From the NCBI GenBank assembly GCA_964465065.1, contig CAYXHZ010000081.1:1-11149 (forward strand): a DNA stretch of 11,149 nt, read 5' to 3'. The notes beneath the pieces were generated by a model. It ran no database searches. It was not told the DNA's origin and saw only the letters and a list, made by a program, of their open reading frames with translations. Numbering within the stretch: the first letter of the stretch is position 1; the number at the start of each line of letters is the position of its first letter. A program made the translations under genes and the position numbers. This document shows positions 7,195 to 11,149 of this stretch, one piece after another. This DNA comes from CAYMND01 sp964465065 (GTDB lineage: Bacteria > Acidobacteriota > Aminicenantia > UBA2199).

Positions 7195-9156
7195 ATGAAA
7201 AAATACGGTTTGATACCGATTCTGCTGTCTCTGTTCAGTCTGGGTGCCTGGACCCAGGACGAACTGCACCGGCAACTGGTTGCCGCCGGTTCGGCCGGAG
7301 ATTTCCCCGGCTCCCCCTACCTGATCGTCTTGGACCGCACCGAGGTGTCCGTCGAGGAATCCGGGCTGAGCCATGTCGAAAAAGAAGTATTCTATAAAGT
7401 CCTGAACCGTGACGGGGCCAAGCAATTGTGCTCGCTGAGCTTCGGCTACGACCCCCTGTCGGCCTATGTCGCAGTCCGTGAACTCAAGATCCTGCGCGCC
7501 GGCGGCGCGACGGAAACCGTTCCTTTGTCCGAAGTCCGCGACTACCCGGCTCCGGCCCGGGCCATTTACTGGGGCGCCCGGGAAATCGCCGTGCCCGTCG
7601 GCCGGCTCGAGCCCGGTGACGGCGTCTGGATCAGGACCTACCAGAAAGGCTTCACCTACGCCCTGCTGCGGGGTGACGAACCGCAGGACGATCGCTATAT
7701 TCCACCCATGAAGGGGCATTTTTACGATATCGTTCCTTTTTATTCGTCGCTGCCGGTGGCCCTGAAGAGCTACCGGCTCCGCCTGCCGTCGAGCAAGAAA
7801 CTGCAGTTCGAGTTGTACAACGGCCAGGCCCGGCACTACGTGCACCTGCTGGGCGAACAGAACGAATACTTCTGGGAAGTCAAGGATATTCGTCCGCAGC
7901 CGCACGAGCCCAATATGGTCGACCCCTCCGATGTGGCCCCCAAACTGCTGCTGTCCACCTCTCCGGACTGGAAGGCCAAGTCGTTGTGGTTTCACAAGGT
8001 GAACGAGGATTACGGTTCTTTCGAGTTCGACGCCGAGATCAAGGCCAAGACCGATGAAATCATCCGCGGCGCGAAAGGCGATTGGGACAAGATATCCCGT
8101 CTGACCCACTGGGTGGCCGAAGAGATCCGTTATTCGGGAATCTCGATGGGACCGGGCGAGGGCTATACCCTGCACAAGGGGACGATGACCTTCCGCGACC
8201 GTTGCGGGGTGTGCAAGGACAAGGCCGGCATGCTGGTGACCATGCTGCGGGCCGCCGGTTTCGAGTCCTACCCGGCTATGACCATGGCCGGCTCGCGTAT
8301 CGACCGCATCCCGGCGGATCAGTTCAACCACAGCGTCACCCTGGTCAAGGTGGATGGACGATACCAGCTGCTGGATCCCACCTGGGTGCCGGGGGTGCGC
8401 GAGCTGTGGTCGTCGGCCGAGCAGCAACAGGAATACCTGATGGGGGTTCCGGAAGGGGCCGATCTGGCCAGCACTCCGGTATCGCCGCCGGAGAAGCATT
8501 ACCTGCGCTACTTCCTCGATTCCCGAATCGACGAGGACGGTTGTCTGCACGGCCGGGTGCGCATTGAGGCGGAAGGGCAGTCGGACTCCTCCCTGCGCCG
8601 GGCCTTGACCGTCTACCCGATGCACCTGCGCGCGGACGGCCTGAGTCGGGAATTTTTCCGCCTGCACCCGGCGGCCAAAGTGTCCAACCTCGTCTACCCC
8701 GATCCCGTCGATCTTTCCCGCCCCATGTTCATCGAGTTTGCCGTCGAGATCCCGGGCTACCTGCAGGCCGGGCAAAAGACCGCGCTGCTGCGGCCGTTGT
8801 CGGCCAATCTGCCCTTCCGCAACGCCTTGGCCTTCCAGCGCCTGAATCTGGATGTCGAGAAACGGCAACACCCTTTCCTGCTGCGTTGTTCGCAGCGGGT
8901 GGAGCTTCGGGAGACGATGAAAATCCCCAAGAAATGGACCATCCGCCGGCCGGCGGAGTTGCAGACTGTCGACGGCAGCGGCGCCGACTTCAGCGGGGGC
9001 TTCAAAACCGGAGCGGATCTGCAAATCCAGGCCCGACTGGACCTCAACCAGCGCATCTGTCAACCGGAGGACTGGGACAGTCTGCGCCGGGCCGTTCTGG
9101 AGTTCAACAAGATCACGAATTCGACTTTGATCCTGACCCGCGGAGGTGACCGATGA
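7195..9156 (+). CDS. Exported DUF3857/transglutaminase-like protein, catalytic triad intact
   Basis: A 653-residue secreted or periplasmic protein. Residues 1 to about 20 are a signal peptide (KK, then LIPILLSLFSLGA). An N-terminal DUF3857-type beta region follows (about 40-270), then a transglutaminase-like core. Core motifs: DRCGVCKDKAGMLVTMLRAA (335-354) with catalytic Cys340, FNHSVTLV (377-384) with His379, and LLDPTW (393-398) with Asp394, i.e. a complete Cys-His-Asp triad. A beta-rich C-terminal region ends in DSLRRAVLEFN. In this superfamily such cores act as proteases, amidases or transamidases on peptides; substrates of the DUF3857 group are unknown to me. The start is fixed by AGGAGG at 7183; a 26-residue upstream extension was dropped because it would bury the signal peptide. 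The stop overlaps the next ATG (ATGA), so the two related genes form an operon. Family and triad are clear; function is not. Confidence 0.88.
   Translation: MKKYGLIPILLSLFSLGAWTQDELHRQLVAAGSAGDFPGSPYLIVLDRTEVSVEESGLSHVEKEVFYKVLNRDGAKQLCSLSFGYDPLSAYVAVRELKILRAGGATETVPLSEVRDYPAPARAIYWGAREIAVPVGRLEPGDGVWIRTYQKGFTYALLRGDEPQDDRYIPPMKGHFYDIVPFYSSLPVALKSYRLRLPSSKKLQFELYNGQARHYVHLLGEQNEYFWEVKDIRPQPHEPNMVDPSDVAPKLLLSTSPDWKAKSLWFHKVNEDYGSFEFDAEIKAKTDEIIRGAKGDWDKISRLTHWVAEEIRYSGISMGPGEGYTLHKGTMTFRDRCGVCKDKAGMLVTMLRAAGFESYPAMTMAGSRIDRIPADQFNHSVTLVKVDGRYQLLDPTWVPGVRELWSSAEQQQEYLMGVPEGADLASTPVSPPEKHYLRYFLDSRIDEDGCLHGRVRIEAEGQSDSSLRRALTVYPMHLRADGLSREFFRLHPAAKVSNLVYPDPVDLSRPMFIEFAVEIPGYLQAGQKTALLRPLSANLPFRNALAFQRLNLDVEKRQHPFLLRCSQRVELRETMKIPKKWTIRRPAELQTVDGSGADFSGGFKTGADLQIQARLDLNQRICQPEDWDSLRRAVLEFNKITNSTLILTRGGDR
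9142..9149 (+). promoter_or_regulatory. Ribosome binding site of the second DUF3857 gene
   Basis: GGAGGTGA, nearly perfect, lies inside the end of the upstream gene. Its GGAGG core ends 6 bases before the ATG at 9153 and supports the ATGA overlap start. Confidence 0.85.
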
Positions 9157-10946
9157 AACGCCTGCTGACTCTTTGCCTGCTGCTGAGCGCCGTTCTGGCC
9201 GCAGCGGATTTCGACGCCCGTTACCTGGACATGGAGATCCGCTATAATCTCAACGCCGACGGTTCCTGGGACCGTGAGTATCGGCACCGGGTCCGCCTGG
9301 ACAGCTATGCCGCCATCAACCGCTACCTGGGCGAAACCTTCATCGTTTACAACCCGGATTTCCAGCGTCTGGAGATCCTGAAGTGTCAGACCACCATGGC
9401 CGATGGCCGGCAGGTGCCGGCACCGGAAAACGCATTTAACGAAGTCCTGCCTTTCGCCGCCCACGGCTTTGCGGATTTTTCCCGGTTGCGGGAGATGGTG
9501 GTCACCCATACCGCCCTGGAACGGGGCGCCGTGGTGGAATTGCATTACCGTCTGCACACCCAGGCCGGCCTGCTGCCGGTTTTCTCGGGGGTCGAGCCCC
9601 TGGTGCAGGATTTTCCCGTGGATCGCTACCGGTTGACGGTCAAGGTTCCGGCCGGGCACGAACTGAATTGTCGGGCCAGCGAGGCTTCCGTTTCCGTGGC
9701 GCAGGTCCAGGAGACGGACGGAAAGGTCTACGCCGTCAGTCTGCAAAATCTGCAGCCGGCCAGTCGCGAACCCCTGCAGCATGCACTGGCCAAGCCCTAT
9801 GTCGTGTTCTCGGCGGCTGCGGACTGGAAGCAGGTCTCGGCTGCAGGCGACGATTCCGCCCTTCTGCCGGCGGCCTTTGTCGAACGGATCCAGGCGTTGC
9901 AAAGCAAAAAAAATCTGCGCAGCGACCTGCTGAACGCGCTGCAGCAGATCTGCGCTCAGGAGATCCAGAATTGTCTGCTCGAGGCCGACAGCGTCGGTTG
10001 GCGGCCGCGTTCAGCAGACCGGGTGCTGGCGAGCAATTACGGTACCGGACTGGAAAAGGCCCGGCTGCTCAAGGCGATGCTGGCAGCGGCCGGAGTCGAC
10101 TGCGAGATGCTGGCAGTATTTGCCGACCCCTTCGCCATGCAGGTTCCCGCCGTCCAGCAGGTGAAGGGCTACTGGCTCAAGCTGGCCGACGATTCCGGTG
10201 TCTGGTTTATCGACCCCTGCAAGTCCCAGGACGGCGTGTTCCGCTTTGCCTCCGCCGCTACGGCGGCCTGGAATCTGCAGCGTAACGAGGCGGAAGCTTT
10301 GCCGGTACCCGGCGAAAAAGACAACCGGGTCGAACTGTCCGGAAGTCTGGCGCTTGGAGGCGACGGGGTCTCCGGCCTTCTGCGGGTTACGGCGAAGGGA
10401 AGCTTTCTCCGCTACGACGAGGCCGCAGCCGATGCGGGCAATTTCATCGCGGGACTGCTGCGGACAATCTTTCCGGTGGACAAGGTCGAGCTCGTCAAGT
10501 TGGACAGGCTGACCCGCGAAGAACTCTGCGCCGAGGTGCAGCTGAACGGCAAGTGGCTGCTGCCGGGCTCGGACGGAGACGGGAAAGCGGAATTTCTAAC
10601 CGTCGCGCCCTTCCGCCTGCCTATGCTGCAGGAGGGAATGGTGCAGCCCGAGAACCGACGGACGATCCTGCAGCTGGAGGCTCCCTTCGCGTTCGCGCTG
10701 AACCTGGAGCTTACGCCCGAAAAGGGGCTGTATCTGGAATACGCTCCCGCCGACCTTTCCGGTCAGAACGAATTCGGCCGTTTCAGCCGGACTCTGGCCC
10801 GGGATGGAAACGGGACGCTTCGTGCCAGTCTGAGCTGCGGAATTTCCCGGGCCCAGATCGCCGTGCAGGACTACCCGAAACTGCGCCGGGTTTTGTTGCC
10901 CGGTTTCAGTCCCGGTCCCTGGCTGCTGTTCCGTAAAAACCCGTAG
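9153..10946 (+). CDS. Exported DUF3857 protein with degenerate transglutaminase core
   Basis: A 597-residue secreted or periplasmic paralogue of the upstream protein. Signal peptide: KR, then LLTLCLLLSAVLAAA, with likely cleavage near residues 17-18. A DUF3857-type beta region spans about 20-225, followed by a shrunken transglutaminase-like core and a beta-rich C-terminus with the same kind of ending (YPKLRRVLLPGF). In the core, NYGTGLEKARLLKAMLAAAG (295-314) aligns with the upstream CGVCKDKA block but has Gly299 in place of the catalytic Cys. VKGYWLKLADDSGVWFIDP (337-355) aligns with the His/Asp block, with Tyr340 in place of His and Asp354 kept. The fold is therefore probably retained without catalysis, suggesting a binding, scaffold or regulatory partner of the upstream enzyme. 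The gene has no frameshift and a strong SD, so it is maintained, not decaying. A different, non-canonical activity cannot be excluded. Confidence 0.82.
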   Translation: MKRLLTLCLLLSAVLAAADFDARYLDMEIRYNLNADGSWDREYRHRVRLDSYAAINRYLGETFIVYNPDFQRLEILKCQTTMADGRQVPAPENAFNEVLPFAAHGFADFSRLREMVVTHTALERGAVVELHYRLHTQAGLLPVFSGVEPLVQDFPVDRYRLTVKVPAGHELNCRASEASVSVAQVQETDGKVYAVSLQNLQPASREPLQHALAKPYVVFSAAADWKQVSAAGDDSALLPAAFVERIQALQSKKNLRSDLLNALQQICAQEIQNCLLEADSVGWRPRSADRVLASNYGTGLEKARLLKAMLAAAGVDCEMLAVFADPFAMQVPAVQQVKGYWLKLADDSGVWFIDPCKSQDGVFRFASAATAAWNLQRNEAEALPVPGEKDNRVELSGSLALGGDGVSGLLRVTAKGSFLRYDEAAADAGNFIAGLLRTIFPVDKVELVKLDRLTREELCAEVQLNGKWLLPGSDGDGKAEFLTVAPFRLPMLQEGMVQPENRRTILQLEAPFAFALNLELTPEKGLYLEYAPADLSGQNEFGRFSRTLARDGNGTLRASLSCGISRAQIAVQDYPKLRRVLLPGFSPGPWLLFRKNP

Positions 10947-10956
10947 ACCGAATTTT

Positions 10957-11149
10957 TCAGGCCTTTCCGGCGCGTTGATATTTCGGATTGCCCGGGAGAC
11001 GGTTGAACGGGCAGTTGACGTTTCGGCACTGCGGGCAGACTTTCCACAGGATCAGCAGGATCGTGGCGATGAAAAGCGAGTAGAAGAGGCATGACAGAAC
11101 GGCATTCTTCCATAACCAGTGCGCCTGGTAGACGGCGGGCGCAAAGAAG
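10957..11149 (-). CDS. C-terminal part of a membrane protein with a CPxC-x4-CP motif
   Basis: The stop is TGA at 10959-10957 and the frame is open to the right edge, so only the last 63 residues are present and the start lies outside the window. The piece contains QAHWLWKNAV, a hydrophobic helix (LSCLFYSLFIATILLILW) and a short tail, KVCPQCRNVNCPFNRLPGNP, ending QRAGKA. Three cysteines in a CxxC-x4-C arrangement after a membrane helix could bind metal or form disulfides. Similar CPxC...CPxN tails occur in uncharacterised membrane proteins; I cannot name the family. It is convergent with the DUF3857 gene, with only 10 bases between stops and no visible terminator. That it is coding is supported by the clean helix-plus-Cys-motif and the lack of stops in this frame. 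Confidence 0.7.
   Translation of the reverse strand, partial: FFAPAVYQAHWLWKNAVLSCLFYSLFIATILLILWKVCPQCRNVNCPFNRLPGNPKYQRAGKA

Noticed and set aside
7165..9063. 632-codon open frame on the minus strand opposite the transglutaminase gene
   Set aside because: Same kind of antisense shadow; the sense frame has a signal peptide, an SD site and catalytic motifs, while this one has none.
10871..11113. 80-codon minus-strand ORF with an ATG at 11113
   Set aside because: It overlaps the end of the DUF3857 gene and is Pro/Arg-rich; the neighbouring frame on the same strand (10957-11149) encodes a believable membrane helix and Cys motif instead.

Overview
The window is an ordinary-looking bacterial chromosome segment with seven complete or nearly complete genes, one gene cut by the right edge, and one doubtful small ORF. 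Genes are tightly packed, most plus-strand starts have strong Shine-Dalgarno (SD) sites, and two gene pairs overlap by ATGA. Three products carry signal peptides, which suggests a Gram-negative-type cell with a periplasm. DNA is moderately to highly GC-rich, except for the visibly more AT-rich luxR-type gene (785-1702) and the gap around 6880-7140. The phylum cannot be fixed from the sequence. DUF3857/transglutaminase proteins and membrane-anchored LuxR regulators are found in several anaerobic lineages (Bacteroidota, Acidobacteriota, Aminicenantes-like), so I leave it open.

Left part (1-3923): a nucleosidase of the MTA/SAH nucleosidase (phosphorylase) superfamily is followed, tail to tail, by a LuxR-family regulator with about seven membrane segments. 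That regulator is divergent from a 12-TM APC-superfamily amino acid/polyamine permease, which is translationally coupled to a small class I SAM-methyltransferase-fold protein with a signal peptide. The 218-bp divergent gap holds a good 23-bp dyad that could be an operator. The arrangement suggests a membrane-sensing regulator controlling a permease/exported-enzyme operon.

Middle (3965-6763): a complete uvrA, the DNA-damage recognition ATPase of nucleotide excision repair, on the minus strand and convergent with the methyltransferase gene. A 431-bp AT-richer gap (6764-7194) follows, holding possible promoters and a small minus-strand ORF that may be a gene remnant.

Right part (7195-11149): two overlapping exported DUF3857/transglutaminase-type proteins. 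The first keeps the Cys-His-Asp triad; the second appears to have lost Cys and His, so the pair looks like an active enzyme plus a pseudo-enzyme partner. At the right edge, convergent with them, is the C-terminal end of a membrane protein with a short cysteine motif.

No tRNA, rRNA, CRISPR array, insertion sequence or phage gene was seen. The most interesting leads are the active/inactive transglutaminase pair and the membrane LuxR-permease-exported methyltransferase unit. Neither is proof of a new system.
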